A stretch of 64,000 nucleotides of DNA from Formicarius rufipectus. Lineage: Eukaryota > Chordata > Aves > Passeriformes > Formicariidae. Each line of letters begins with the position of its first letter. The first letter of the stretch is position 1. Below are positions 38,541-50,735 of this stretch, one piece after another. The stretch covers positions 1-64,000 of the forward strand of contig VXAU01000777.1 in the NCBI GenBank assembly GCA_013399695.1, written 5' to 3'. The translations under genes and the position numbers were made by a program. The notes beneath the pieces are model-generated. The model saw only the letters and a program-made list of their open reading frames with translations, was not told the DNA's origin and ran no database searches.

Positions 38541-41500
38541 TTCTTCCAGTGTAGTGGGAGGACACTAGCATGGGAAGTAGAACAAGCCCTCCCCTCTTGC
38601 CCCGAACAGATGGTTACTCATTGTTTAGGTCATCCCTTGAGAGGTGAGAACAGTGGGTTTGGACCTCAGCCAATGAAAGGGGAATTAAATATAAGTCTTC
38701 TTTAAAGTGAGTCTCCTAGCCACTGAATAGGAAAGCTGCACTGTGAAGATGTTTTGCAAAAAATTACTTATTTTTGAAAGGTATATAATGCAGTCATCTG
38801 AATCTGGAAAGACCATTTCAAAGCTTTGAGTTCAGACTGATGTTGGCCCTTCACTGAGCAGGGCACTGAGTTTCTGGGATATGAAATACATTCCTTTTCT
38901 GTGCATTTCAGTTTAAACAACCAGGACAGTGTGATCCCCACCAATCTGGCTCTGGCAGTTGTTCCGATCCCACTGTTGATATGAGGTGTCTAACATTGTT
39001 CAGGTACTTTTGAAGGGATTTAAATCCAGAACATGGCTATGTGGATTTCAGTCCAAACTCTTATATATCTGAGTTTCACATATCCAAAATTAATTATCTA
39101 CTGTGAGAAAGCTCACCAGCAGTAAATTCAGCTGCGAAAGCAGTCACTTTCATCTGTATATATAATGTTGATACAGGCAACCCCCTTCCAACAGAATATA
39201 GATATTTTAAGAATGAAGATCTATATTACAGTAGAGTAGTGAAGGAAGTAGTTTTCCTCAGAGATCCATGTGGAGCAGAGAGAGACATCAATTTTAATAA
39301 TAGGATTGTGTTTGTGTTCATTCAGTAGTCAGAGGAAAACTAAGGGGCTCTTTTCCCACCCAGTGGCTAGTGAGGCCAAGTAGTACTGCAAGAGGATGGA
39401 GCACACTTCCCACTATCCAGGCAAGTTCTAACCTCAGTGACTGCACAGTTCAGTGATGGCAGTATGCTGTTACAATAGAGGCTTGATTCCTGAGCACATA
39501 CACATTTGATACATCAGTATCAAATGAGAGTAGAGGTTTGTGCATGTCATCAAAAATCTGGCACATAACAAGATATGCAGCATTTTAGTATTCTCCCAGC
39601 GTCTCAATGGCTCACACTGCCTTAGTATTGCCACCTGTCATGAGGTCCTTCCTTAGTCAGTGTCAACTGGGCAGCCCTTACAGGCTGAAAAATGCTTTTA
39701 AACAGACTCAGTGCAAAATACATCATTCCTAATGAGAAAGCAAGGCTGGTTGGGCAGAGGAAACACACAGATGAGACTGTGGACATGGTGGGATTGGCTG
39801 TGGCAGAATAGACACCAGTGTAAGTTTTATCACTGATTATAACAGTGAACATGATGAAAATAGCTTCACATGCTGGAGGCATGAAACAAAAGCTTCAGGG
39901 TGAGCAAACTACTACTCACCACAGTAGAAAACCACTTGGTATGGACATTTAAGGAGGGGTCAAGGAGTGCAGAATCTGAAGCAAGAAAGAGGAAAAATAA
40001 GACCTACCTGCCCCATTAGTAGTGGAACACATACTAGTGAGCTATGTAGGACCTAGCAGGTCCTCATCTTAACAAAAGTCTTGCCTTACAATTCTCTTCT
40101 GGAATACAGTCTTTATTGTAAGTGCTATCCACTTCTTTCATCTTTTGAGTCATAAATTCCTCTGAGGTTAATGAGGGAGAGAGAAGTATTATTTTCCCTG
40201 AATGCAGTATGTACCTACATTTTCTAACTCACTACTATTCCACTTGACTACAGAGAGTTAAATCAGAGGCTATTAGAGTACATCCAAGCTAGAAACAAAA
40301 CAATGAGAGAGATGACCAATCTCCAGAAAAAGGAAGAAGGAAGAGAACAATTAACTGTGAGAGAGGCACTTGCTTGTCTTAAGCCAGGCTAATAAACATA
40401 TTTTCCCTGACCAAAGCCTCAGAGAAAAAAGAATCAAATTGTTTAGAAAATAAATAAATCCCTGGCTAAAGTAGGCTAGTGTGGGGACTGCTTAGTAATA
40501 AGAAAATGCTTCAGGGAAGCGGTGAAAGTAAGGGAAGCTGCAACTGCCTGTATCCCCCAGGTGAGGAAAAAGGTGTCCACTCTGAAAAAAAGTTAACAAA
40601 ACTCACAGGAATAAGCAAGATTCAGAAATAGGTCTTTCACTGCTTTATCTCCCTTCTTAGAATGCTGCGTACTCTACAATGAATAAGTAATGACCTGTTT
40701 TGAAGAAGCAACCTTGCAGGCGCCAAATATGGCTGGATTTGCTGTTTTTTCACAGGTGAAAAACAGAGGGCTGTAGCCCAGTGGTCTAGTCTAAGGACTG
40801 TGTAAAAATATATCTAAAGAGGGGCTGTGAAAACTCTTACTATCTGGATGCATTTGGGAGAGATGAAAAGAGTCTAAAATACAGCTCACTAAATAGTGAT
40901 AGGCATGCTTTTAACTGTTGAAAGTTGTGCTCTTTAGCTTCTCTCAGATTCTGTTGTGAACCATGACAATCAGGTGCAATATATTCTGGTTGCAGTGGCA
41001 TCTTCTATGCTTTTGTAACTGTGCAAGTTGCCAGGAGGTATGAGAGTATCACAAAAAACCACAGAAGCAGCACAATTTATGGCTTGGTTTCCCACCTGCT
41101 TTGAAAATAACTGAAAAATTCGTGCTGGAGACTTGCAATGATTTTGGGGCCCTGGAAGATGAAAGATGCTTTAATGAGAGTTCATTAGGGCTTTGAACGC
41201 TCATTGACCTGGTAAGAGCTTTCACTTCTAAATAACTAACGAAATCCACTGCAAATCGGTAATAATCAAAAGTGGCTGCTTACTTAGTGCCATCTATAGC
41301 CTAGAAGATACATATACATCACAAGAGACTTTTCTAAACTTACATATTGGAAGCCTCAGCACTGAAACCATGATTAAAAGAAGAGAATAGTAACATACGA
41401 TTCCTAAAGATATTCTCACTATGGAAAAAGCAATGTTTTTCAGAATGATAAGATGCTGCAGCTTCCTCAGCTACAAATCCATCACACTTACTCTGTGACT

Positions 41501-43182
41501 ACAAAATATTTATCCACTTTGATCCTCAGTCTGTCATATAAACACTGAATTCCCTTCTAAAAACAAATGAAAAATATACATACATATAAAATGACTATTC
41601 ACACATACATGCACACACATAACTTATAGTTTTTCTATCTCCATTTCATTGTTACGTTATTGAGCCATATTGACTTATATCTCTTCTAAGCATACATCAT
41701 ACGAGTAACTTAAATTTTTCTCTGTGTTAATAATTCCCCTTGGAAAGTTGAAATTCTAAACAAAATGGTCAGAACATATGATTATGATGAATTGGGACAA
41801 ATTACCTATATTACCCTGTGTAGGAGGCAATACGAACCTGTTCTAAAATGCATTATTGAAGCAATTTTAAGCAGAAATATCACAACAATTGATCAGCAGT
41901 TGTTGGAATGCATCTTACATAAATGCATAAGTGTATTTTTGGCACTTCTCAGTGTGCTGTTACAAGAACTCATCTGCAGCCAAAATTTTACTCCTCCCTC
42001 CTCCATCTAGCTTTAACATGCTTATTTGATAATACCAAGGTGCAAAGGGCAAAAATCTCTGGACTGGATTCTACTGTCAGTGCTTCTGGCATCACTTAGC
42101 CTCTCAGTCATGTAGAAGGAAATAGGATTATTCAGAATTCACACTGGCTAACCAAGAAATGACAACTGTACTTTGTAATTCCTTTCAGAAAGAACTCCTC
42201 TGCATTGGATATGATTCTCTTTCAGTGATAGTCTTCAGAAATAACTTTAAAAAGTCAAGCAAAAAGAAGAAGGAAACTTGAGCTTTTACTGACTGCTCAG
42301 CTGCATCTGCTCTGCAGTCTATACTATTTGTGTGACTACTCACATTAAAAACAAAGTCATTGAAAATCTTCAGACCACAAAGTTACTCAAAGAGAAACAA
42401 ACAATCAAAATCAATATTTGAGACACATTTTGTTTTCCCAGTATTAGCAGTAAAAACATTTAGCATATTCTTTATAAAAATGGAAGGTGACAATATCAAT
42501 CACTGTTTATTAATTTCTTTATGCAGTTGAATTAATGGCTCTTTATTTGTACTTCAATTCTCTAATAAACATGCAGTCATTTCTATCAGTTTCTATCTAA
42601 TTTCTATCAGTTGAAAAGCAAACGTTGCTGTGCTTATAAGGATAAAATAAAAGTAAACTCTTTGGTTAAAGACTAAAGGGCACCTGTGCTAGTATACCAT
42701 GAATAAAGTCATAACAGGTAAGTACACTGGATTTCGTTTTATTTCACAGATTTTTACATACAAATAAAACCTTCATGTGCACATACAAATTTTAAATGTG
42801 CAATGGAAGGCATTTTTTCAGCTAGAATGAGCTGTATTTGTCATTTAGTACAAAGCCCCTTTCAGAGAAATTGTTGATTTTTTTCCTCAGAAGCTCCTAT
42901 ACTTCTCATTTCCTTTGTATTATTTCAATCAGCAATGGATATACATCTTTGTTAGCCTAATTTGGGGACCTACAGAGCAGGAAGAAGGAAAGCACAAAGG
43001 AACACACTTGACATATTGGTCTATTTGCTACCTCTTTTAAGCTCAATGCATACTAATGAAAGTGATCCAAACTATTCTTCTCCACTCCTCACTTAACAAG
43101 CATAATAATAAATGAATATTTAAACTAGCTGCAAATATATTAAGTGGAAACAAATAGGTTTCATTTGTAACAAGTGCACACA
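38541..43182. other. Gene-free DNA with scattered old repeat remnants
   Basis: No gene is supported. A tRNA-head-like GCTGTAGCCCAGTGGTCTAG at 40771-40790 may be the start of an old tRNA-derived SINE, but only one internal promoter box is visible. The TAC/CA-rich stretch 41575-41620 is simple sequence. A local near-repeat of TTTCTATCAG lies near 42580-42610. The stretch 41090-41250 is non-repetitive and could be regulatory. Confidence 0.4.
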
Positions 43183-43530
43183 GGTTAATTAACAAGAAGG
43201 AGCTTTTGTGTTGAAACAAGGCTCCCTGATGCTGTACATGCAGGTGCCGTTAAGGGCCAATTGAGCTCTATAGGATAATTATGAAGTACCATTGTGCTCT
43301 ACCGTTTGTTAACAAAGTGCTGCCTGCAATTTGCCTAAACCTATAAACCATCATCTGTGATCCTCAGCAGCAATTAAGTGACAAACATCTTCTCATCGGA
43401 GACTTGGGAAAACAAAAGAGACATGATAGCATTTAAGGAGCCAGATGGATATTTCAGAATGTCAACCCTGACAGCCTCCCTTTCAACAACAAATATAAAA
43501 CAGGAGCCTGCTTGGTACCATGCTGAGGGG
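43183..43530. promoter_or_regulatory. Candidate regulatory element with HNF1/homeodomain-like palindromes
   Basis: This single-copy-looking stretch contains the perfect palindrome GTTAATTAAC (43184-43193) and the 12-bp palindrome TTTGTTAACAAA (43305-43316). Between them lies AGGATAATTATGAAG, and CAGCAATTAAGTGAC follows. GTTAAT-type words are bound by HNF1/POU-homeodomain proteins and TTAACA-type words by several factor classes. No repeat or coding signal overlaps. The role is an inference; conservation across birds would be the test. Confidence 0.25.
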
Positions 43531-45110
43531 GAGAAGTCACATCCAAATTATTAAGAGGAGGACAGCGCTAGTAATCATAGGATTGCTCATTTGAACAGCT
43601 CTTAGTGGGAAAGCCTTGAACTAGCCAACAAGAAAAAGATAAAACCCTTCTCCCTCTCAAAACAGCTGTGGCTGCAGCTCTGTTGAATCTGGGTTGTTTT
43701 TTAGTTTTGGAGGGTTTTTTATCTCTTTTTAATTCAATTTTCTAATATCTTCTTCCTTCCTTCTGTCTTCACAGAAGATGAGTTTCTTCATATGAATAAA
43801 AGTGTAAAAATTCTCTTTTCTAAGAAGAGGACAAATCAACAGACAGAATTTTCTCCAGGGCATAAGTTACTAATTAGTTCTGCAAAAATAGCCTATATTA
43901 GGAAAAATGATGGATCAGCACAAAGAGGCATTTTAAAACAAGAGATCTACCCCTACTGTAAAATAATTGATCTAAAAGTTTTGAGGATGTAATCTTTAAA
44001 ATGCTTCTGTAAGCTCAGCAATAATTCCAGAAGCTATAAACTTTATACAGGCTTGTTTGAATTAGTTCAATTAATTGCCTGGTTGGGAGACCCTGCAAAA
44101 CTTGGGGAAGTTCTTGTTTTCATAGATAAGGATCTTCTGGGCATTTTGTTGCCTACATTAAATGATGTTGTCTAGCTGATCTGTGTAATTGGTAGAGCTA
44201 AAAGGCTATTCAGAAACATGAAAAAAAAATTATAAATGCATGAGTTTCATTAGCTAGCCTACATTTTTCCCCCTATTGCCAAAACAGCAACATTTACAAA
44301 TGTTTTCTGAAACCATTTTGAAGCTACAGCTGAGTGTGTTTTAATATACCATCAGGTCAACAGCTCTCTTGAAAGAAAAAATCAACCCAGGGCCAAACAG
44401 TCAGACGGGCCTAATTAAGTACTTCAGGAGTAGGAGAAGTGCTCAGATAACTACAGCTGACTTGACCCTTTTCTTTGTACTTGACTGGGTTTCTGTATAC
44501 CTTTGCCACTTTCCTTTGGATTTATGTTTTTATGAATTATTTAAAAAAGGCAACTTCAGATGTACAATTAGTTTTCCAGGAAACAGATGTGAGAAAATAA
44601 TCACAACTTAAACAGCTTAAAAATGGTTCTGATCTTGACAGAATGCAAAATGCCAGGTTTCCAGGCCCACGGAATTCATCACTTGGCAAAATGTCATTAA
44701 TGCCTGCTTGCTTTCTGGCCGTTCCTTATGGTGCTCTGTCAAATGACATGGATCACCTGGAAATCTAACAATCATGACAGAGTATTTTTATCTTTCATGG
44801 TGGGGGGAAAAAAATAAAAGTGAAACGTTTCAGTTTTAAGAAAAAAAAAATTAGATTAAACAAAGTTAATCCATGTAGTCATGCTTTGTCTTTGTATAAC
44901 ATTTCACTGTGTTCTGAATGGAAAACTCATGATGTATTATTTTGTCATGCTGAGGATTTTATGCTCACTTTCCACTGTATATTTAAAAAATACAAAAGAC
45001 TGACTAATCCTAGAGGACTGTGTTCTTTTGTCACTTACGGTGGCAACCTTAGTGGCACAAGATTCATGAGATGATTTCCCATTTCTGTCCTGAAAAATTT
45101 TGTCCTTTAC
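43531..45110. other. Non-coding DNA next to the candidate exon
   Basis: No coding frame is convincing. The stretch 44640-44790 is non-repetitive and balanced in composition (TTTCCAGGCCCACGGAATTC, AAATGTCATTAATGCCTGC). It sits downstream of the candidate minus-strand exon, so would be intronic to it. Confidence 0.35.
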
Positions 45111-45368
45111 CTTAAGAGAAGACCTTCTCCCAGCATCATGAGCATCACTGGGTAGTCTTCCATCAGCTCCAGTATCCATGCACCCTAGCCTATCTCCCTT
45201 GGCACAGTAAGGCTTTGAAGTTTCATTCAGAGACACTTGGACTTCAAAGTATGTGTAGAGAAGAAAGCCGATCCCATGTACGAGGAAAGATATACCGATG
45301 GAAGCGAAAGTTGTAGCCACTGGCATCACCCTGAGGCACACAATGTCTGAGATTCTGAAATCTGGGGA
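45111..45368 (-). CDS. Candidate coding exon: N-terminal membrane anchor of an unidentified protein
   Basis: On the minus strand a good acceptor (TTTAATTTCTACAG, AG at 45369-45370) opens a 258-bp block. An ATG with G at -3 lies at 45324-45326. From it a 72-codon frame runs without a stop to a donor, AAG then GTAAAG, at 45111/45110, ending in phase 0. The peptide starts MPVATTFASIGISFLVHGIG, and residues 6-27 form one long hydrophobic segment. A polar stretch follows with an N-glycosylation sequon (NET, residues 34-36) and two cysteines (41 and 49), ending GRRSSLK. This is the layout of a first coding exon of a type II or signal-anchored membrane protein whose following part is lumenal or extracellular. 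I do not recognise the protein. The frame continues past the donor without a stop for some distance, so the donor is supported by sequence only. A chance frame with good sites remains possible. Confidence 0.4.
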
Positions 45369-47400
45369 CTGTAGAAATTAAATCATTGCAAAAGTTTCAT
45401 TTAATGTATTTTACTCTTTTCTTTTCTGAGACCAGGCCTTCATTGCTATTTAAAAGGTGCAGATCAAAGAATGAGAGGTTAAAATACATCTGATCTAATT
45501 ATTTACTTTGTGACCAAAATCAACACATTTTATCCCTGTGTTTATCCTTTCATTCTTTGCACTTCGTTCTGATTATGAGTCTTTAAAATGGGTACGTTAT
45601 GATCCACAATACTGGCGAGTTTAGGATAACTATAGACCTCTCCAGCTTTTGTTGGATCTCAGGTAACTGGAAACAAAGAATTTCAGGGCAAGTCTGCAAA
45701 GCCTAATTCTGTATTCAAAATCATAACAGAAGTGTATTTTGCTGAAAAGTTCTGACTTTCATTATGATTCTCCATCTCAAAATAACCTTGGAGACAAGCT
45801 CTTGTTTCAGCCAAATTCTAGGAGCATCTTCAAGTGACCTGGATTTATATTAAGGCAAGGTCGAGCTCTAAATAAAATTTAGAATTGCATACATCTGTGC
45901 AGAAATCCAGTTACCTCAGCAAACCCCTCTGCCTTGACTAAGCACACAATGAAATTGCATAACACTGGCTTGCTATTATTCATATATAACTGTCTCTGTT
46001 ATCAAACTATTTACAATTTAGTATCTTCACTGCTGGATTCAAATTTTTCTTGAGCAGGAAATATCTTTGTGTGTGTAATATCATCTAAATTTTGATAAGA
46101 GCTAGAATTGTTTCTTCATTGATGTATTTTCTGAAACAATAGCTGAAAGAGTCATTCATGACTATGTGATTCAGTAAGAACACTTTTCAAAGTTTATGAA
46201 AGGGATAAATGTGTTACTTAAACTTCTTTTCAGTATTTAGTTTGCTACTCTACTCAAATAACTCATTAATTACTTGTTATGCAAATTCTGTTCTCTACTT
46301 ACAGGATTTTTTTCAACTGAGAAGAAATTTAAAAAATATTGTATTTTTTTTATTCACCACTGGCTAAACCTTTTAGAATATTATACTCTGTTAATTTATA
46401 ATCTTATGGATTGTCACAGCGTATATAAAATAAATTGCAAACACTGTGAAAGAAAAATACTTTCTAAACCAGAGGGTTTTAACCTAATTAACATAACTAA
46501 GCAAAAAAAACCCCAAACCAAAACAAAAACACAAACCAAAAATCAAACAAAAAATATGAAAAATTTAAACATTGGTTATGTTTTACGACTGTACAAATCA
46601 GACCAATGATTTGATTTATATCATCAAGGTTCAAAGAAGAAGGATGGTAGATAAATGGAAAATAAGTATTGCAAAGATGTGCTTTGGGAACTTATATTGA
46701 GAGTGTGCAATCCAAATTACCCAAGTGGATTTAAATATTTGAGTTTTATTTAGATCTCCTGCATGTATTGGGTAGGAGGAGAGTTAATAACAATCCGTTC
46801 ATGCAGTCCTTATGCAGAAGAGTAGGCAACAGTACTAGACAGTGATGTGGAAGTCAATTAGTGGTAACATGCACAGGTAACATGTTTCCCTAGGGTGTCC
46901 TAACATCTCAAAAAACAGCAATGAAAGCAGAGAAAGGTGATCAAGACTGACAGAAGAACTTTTTAAAACTCATTGGTTGATACAAGCATTAGAATAAGTA
47001 GAATTTGAGAAGCCTGGCAGAATGAATTAAAAAAAAAAAAAAAGGAACTCAAGAAAGGTTAGGTTTGGTCTGGTTCGTATTTGAAATTATGCACAAAGAA
47101 CCTCTTTTGCTGTATAATGCTCCCAACTGAAATCACAAGAAAGTGCATTTGTCCCTAAGATATTTTCCAAGTAATTCAGCCTTAGAATTTCTGCTTTGGG
47201 ACTGAACCACAGCCTACTGTGTCTTAAGGTTACTTATCAGAACAGATAATTCAAACTAATGTGATTTTTGTAAAGCAATTTGCCTTTGTGAGGAAAAAAA
47301 ATGCATTTATTTCTAGGGAAAAACACAGCATCTGTTCCTTCCTGCTGTTTCTACCAAACAATACTTATTAGCTGACTTAAAGAATAGCTATGGAAAATTA
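45369..47400. other. Gene-free AT-rich DNA
   Basis: If the neighbouring exon is real, this is its upstream intron or flank on the minus strand. An A/C-only tract lies at 46502-46542 and an A run at 47029-47043. The frame at 46274-46609 runs through low-complexity A-rich sequence and is not a gene. Confidence 0.4.
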
Positions 47401-47484
47401 GGCAGCTAAAATGGAAGTTAACTAACTTGGAACTTGAGGAGAGGCAGCTAAAATTGAATTTACCCAACTCGGAATTTGAGGAGA
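47401..47484. repeat. 42-bp tandem duplication, two copies
   Basis: Copy 1 (47401-47442) and copy 2 (47443-47484) both begin GGCAGCTAAAAT and end TTGAGGAGA, with 6 mismatches in 42 positions. The repeat sits about 290 bp upstream of a CpG-rich patch and could be an enhancer-like duplication or a neutral two-copy minisatellite. Confidence 0.9.
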
Positions 47485-47668
47485 ATTGTATATTTAACAT
47501 TTGCCTGGGGATTAGTGAAGCAGGATTGTTACAATATTCAGAGTTGTAGCAAGTTCTTTCAGTTTGACTTGAATATAAGAAGCAGATGTTGGACCAATGC
47601 TTAGCTCAGTAAACTTCCCCAACAGAGGAAAAAAAAAATCCCGTTTCTTTGTCCCTCCCATGACCTAA

Positions 47669-47920
47669 AATGTCTTACATCGTACTGTCCTTTACAGCAC
47701 GGTGCTGGGAGGCATTTGGCTAGAAGCAGTCGCTAAGGACACTTATGAAAAGGATATTTATGAAAAGGGGAAAGGAAAGACCATCGCACTTTTGGGCCGG
47801 CGTTTTCCTGACTGGAAGGCAAGTTTTGCATCAGCTGTGGATGAAGGCACGGGCTGGCGTGCGGACAGCCGGGGCTGCCGTCTGAGTGGCGGCCAGGAGG
47901 TGGCACAGTCCCTGCGTTGA
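47669..47920 (+). CDS. Candidate small coding frame in a CpG-rich patch
   Basis: An open frame of 84 codons starts after a TAA at 47666-47668 and ends at the TGA at 47918-47920. A good acceptor (TACTGTCCTTTACAG, AG at 47696-47697) would start an exon of 74 codons in this frame. The peptide includes KDTYEKDIYEKGKGK, which carries a YEK repeat, and then LLGRRFPDWKASF and a Gly/Arg-rich end. There is no in-frame ATG near the start, so it would have to be a terminal or internal exon, or an ORF by chance in GC-rich DNA where stops are rarer. No family is recognised. Confidence 0.2.
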   Translation, partial: NVLHRTVLYSTVLGGIWLEAVAKDTYEKDIYEKGKGKTIALLGRRFPDWKASFASAVDEGTGWRADSRGCRLSGGQEVAQSLR

Positions 47921-48095
47921 TTGAGGGCTGTCAGCCCCGATGCTGAGCACGGAAAGCAGTTTGAGCTGCAAGCTGAGATGCTTTCGGAGTTCTCGGGTTA
48001 CAGACGGACAGACCTGAAGCTCAGGCCGGTCACAAATCTGTCTTTGCTGGTGGTGCCTTCTTACATCGCTGCCAAAGGCGCTTGTTGGCTTTAGG
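47775..48095. promoter_or_regulatory. Isolated CpG-rich patch (possible CpG island or GC-rich insert)
   Basis: By eye I count about 18 CpG dinucleotides in about 320 bp, for example in GGCCGGCG, GGCGTGCGGACAGCCGG and TCTGAGTGGCGGCC. Most of the window has only a CpG every one or two hundred bases. An upstream AATATAAG at 47572-47579 could serve as a TATA box. Unmethylated CpG islands mark promoters in birds, so an alternative promoter or lncRNA start is possible. A recent GC-rich insertion is the main alternative. Confidence 0.45.
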
Positions 48096-48110
48096 CAGCT
48101 TTAGCCATAC

Positions 48111-50077
48111 CATCTATTTAGATTTTAGTATCAATGCTTGAATACATTGTGCTATTTTTTTCCCCTTAGTTTCCAGTACATGGGTTAGTGATTTTTAGTT
48201 TTCCTCCCGGAGGAAAACAGTCAACGTTGTCTTTCATTGTAAACTGAGTCATGCTGCCTTTTAGTCAGTATGGATCCTGGACCTCTGGATTCCGTGGGTG
48301 TTTTCCAAAGCTATCTCTGAAAGTGGTTTAGGTGCAGTTTTAGACCCACTTGCTACCAATATATTCCACTTTGTACACTTCAAATATGGGAGTATTTTGT
48401 GAGGACATGCCAAGCTATTAGTTATATATAGAGTATATTATGCTGTTAAAATAAGAGGATCCACTTAAGAGTAACAAAGATATTAGCTTTTGCCAATCTC
48501 ATGTATTCCCAGAAAACTTACTGACAGATTCATTAAACTTATGATCAGTTGCATTTACAATTTCTCCTGATCTGTCCCTGCACTGACCAGAATGTAAACC
48601 GATCTTTCTTTGCTTATCTTTGGAAGTTTTATATGAAGCATGCTTCTTTAAAATAAATCAAGTTGACTGTTCAATTGCTCAGTATATTTTCTATAGAAAT
48701 GAAGATCTTTTAATTTACGGATACACCACCTTTCAATGACATATTGCCTTTATGTAAGAGGAATTTAGTGCAGTGAATGGCTACTTCATTTTGGTTTTGA
48801 ATTTGATTTCTTTACCTTCGCTTCTGTAATTTGATAAACCTATATGCTTTAGCACAGTCTGTCTAAAAGGAAGGAAAATGCAACATGCTACTGCACTTAC
48901 AGAGTTAATCTACAGGATGGGGACTTTGGATGATTGCTCTAGATTTTTTTTTTTTAATCTACTGAAAGAGTTGGTAAGATGGTTCTATGAGTCCCACCAT
49001 GTTCACTTTCAGAAATTATTATGTCTTCAGATCAACAAGAAAAACTTCTGTGCCTTTCATTGGCACTTATGCCTTCTGCCCTGGCCACTGGCATTGCCCA
49101 GGTCTGCCTGAAAGCAAGCAGGAGTTCTTGTGTTTGTGTGGACAGAGGAAAGGCAACACAAGGGGTGCAGCAGACAACACAGGATGCTCAGGGGCCTGGC
49201 ATTGCTCTGTAAGTTCCTTGGCTCTAATAAGACCTGCAGGGATGCTACTGCAGGACTTCTCTGCACTGGATTCATCAACAGAGCCAAAGCCGGCACTGAA
49301 ATACCTTTGAATGTAGGAAAAAAAAAAATAATTTATTCTCAATATTCATAGAAGTGGGAAATAGTTATCCAAGAGGTCTGTCAGAACATCTACTTTGCTT
49401 TTTCTCTTCTTAGCTAGCAGGTATCAGGGGCGGTGGTCAGCCGTGTTGCTGTCTGTTGTCTGTACAGACTGGATGCAGCACTGACACACTGCTATCACAG
49501 ACACTAACCAAGCACACAGTACTTGAAAGGGTTTACACTGGAAATCTCAATCACATTTCAGAAGTTCTTGAACTTCGCTGAATCTTCTAGTTCTCTTTAG
49601 AAATATTTGATATAGAAGTCACATCTTAAAAAAAAACAAACAAACAAACAAAAAAACCCCAAACAAACAATTAAATAGATATTTCTAAGACTTTCTTTCC
49701 TTCAGTTATTTGTCAGGAGTGTGGGTGAAGTAAATGAATTAGATGTGGGTTTTTTGGAGGGTTTGTTTGTTTGTTTTGTTTTTGTTTGTTTTGTTTTATT
49801 TTTTTATTTTATTTTTTTTTTCATTTTGCTGAACTAAAAGAGCATGGCTTATTTTTAAATTTAAATGTTGAAATATGAGGTAACACAACCATTAAAACAG
49901 CTGGTAATTATGTATGTGTTGTATTTTAAAGAACTCCACTAACAGAATGGTATGCTGAGACACAGGAAAAACTTACTTCTATTTGTCAACCTCAAATGCA
50001 AAATTTAACTTTGGAAAACAAAAACAGGTGAGAACGTGGGTGATTTACTTGAGATCTTAAATCAGACTGAAGTAGTG
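48111..50077. other. Gene-free DNA with a GC-richer insert and simple tracts
   Basis: The stretch 49070-49315 is GC-richer, has overlapping frames on both strands and ends in an A run at 49318-49329. It could be an old retrocopied sequence, but there is no recognisable source. An A/C-only tract lies at 49628-49670 and a T/G-rich tract at 49748-49826. Confidence 0.4.
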
Positions 50078-50735
50078 AATAGAGCCAGCAGTGTTCCCAT
50101 GTAGCCAAGTTGGCCAAGGGCATCCTGGCCTGTATCAGAAATAGTGTGGACAACAGGACCAGGGCAGTGATTGTCCCCCTGTACTCTGCATTGGTGTGGC
50201 CTCAATTCGAATCCTGCATCCATTTACTCTGAATCCTGTATCCAGTTCTGGACCCCTCACTACAAGAAAGACATAGAACCATGTCCAGAGAAGGGTAGTG
50301 AAGCTGATGAAGGGTCTGGAGCGCAAGTCTGATAAGGAGTTGCTGAGGAAACTGAGGTTGTTTAGCCTGGAGAAAAGGAGGCCCAGGAGAGATCTCATGA
50401 CTCTATACAACCACCTGAAAGGAGACTGTAGTGAGGTGAGACTGGGCCTCTTCTCCCAGATAACATGCTATAGGACAAGAAGAAATAGCCTCAAGATGAA
50501 CCAGGGGAGGCTTAGGTCGGCTATTAGGAAAAATATTTCACTTAAAGGTTTGTCAAACACTGGAAAATACTGCCCTGTGAGGTGGTTAAGTCACCATCCC
50601 TGGGGGGATTTTAAAGTGTACGTGTGGCACTTGGGCACATGGCTTAGTGACAGACTTGGAAGTGCTGAGTTAAAAGTTAGACTCATCTTAATAGTGTTTT
50701 TAAAGCTAAACAATTCTACGATTCTATTCTATGAT
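50078..50735 (+). mobile_element. CR1 LINE, 5'-truncated copy with its 3' end
   Basis: This is the best preserved CR1 in the window. The plus strand holds GGCATCCTGGCCTGTATCAG, CCCCTCACTACAAGAAAGAC, GTCCAGAGAAGGGTAGTGAA, GGAGAAAAGGAGGCCCAGGA and AGTCACCATCCCTGG. It ends in the CR1 tail with ATTCTACGATTCTATTCTAT. That is the C-terminal part of ORF2 (after the reverse-transcriptase core) plus the 3' untranslated region. Frame breaks and missing bases show it is dead. CR1 copies are usually 5'-truncated like this and lack target duplications. The frames at 50135-50747 on both strands are relics or shadows of this element. Confidence 0.95.

Noticed and set aside
39622..39882. Minus-strand frame faintly like the last transmembrane part of a metabotropic glutamate receptor
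   Set aside because: Only a few scattered residues (LGM-Y, an FIxFT-like start) agree. The DNA does not align well, and no flanking splice signals or neighbouring receptor sequence is seen.
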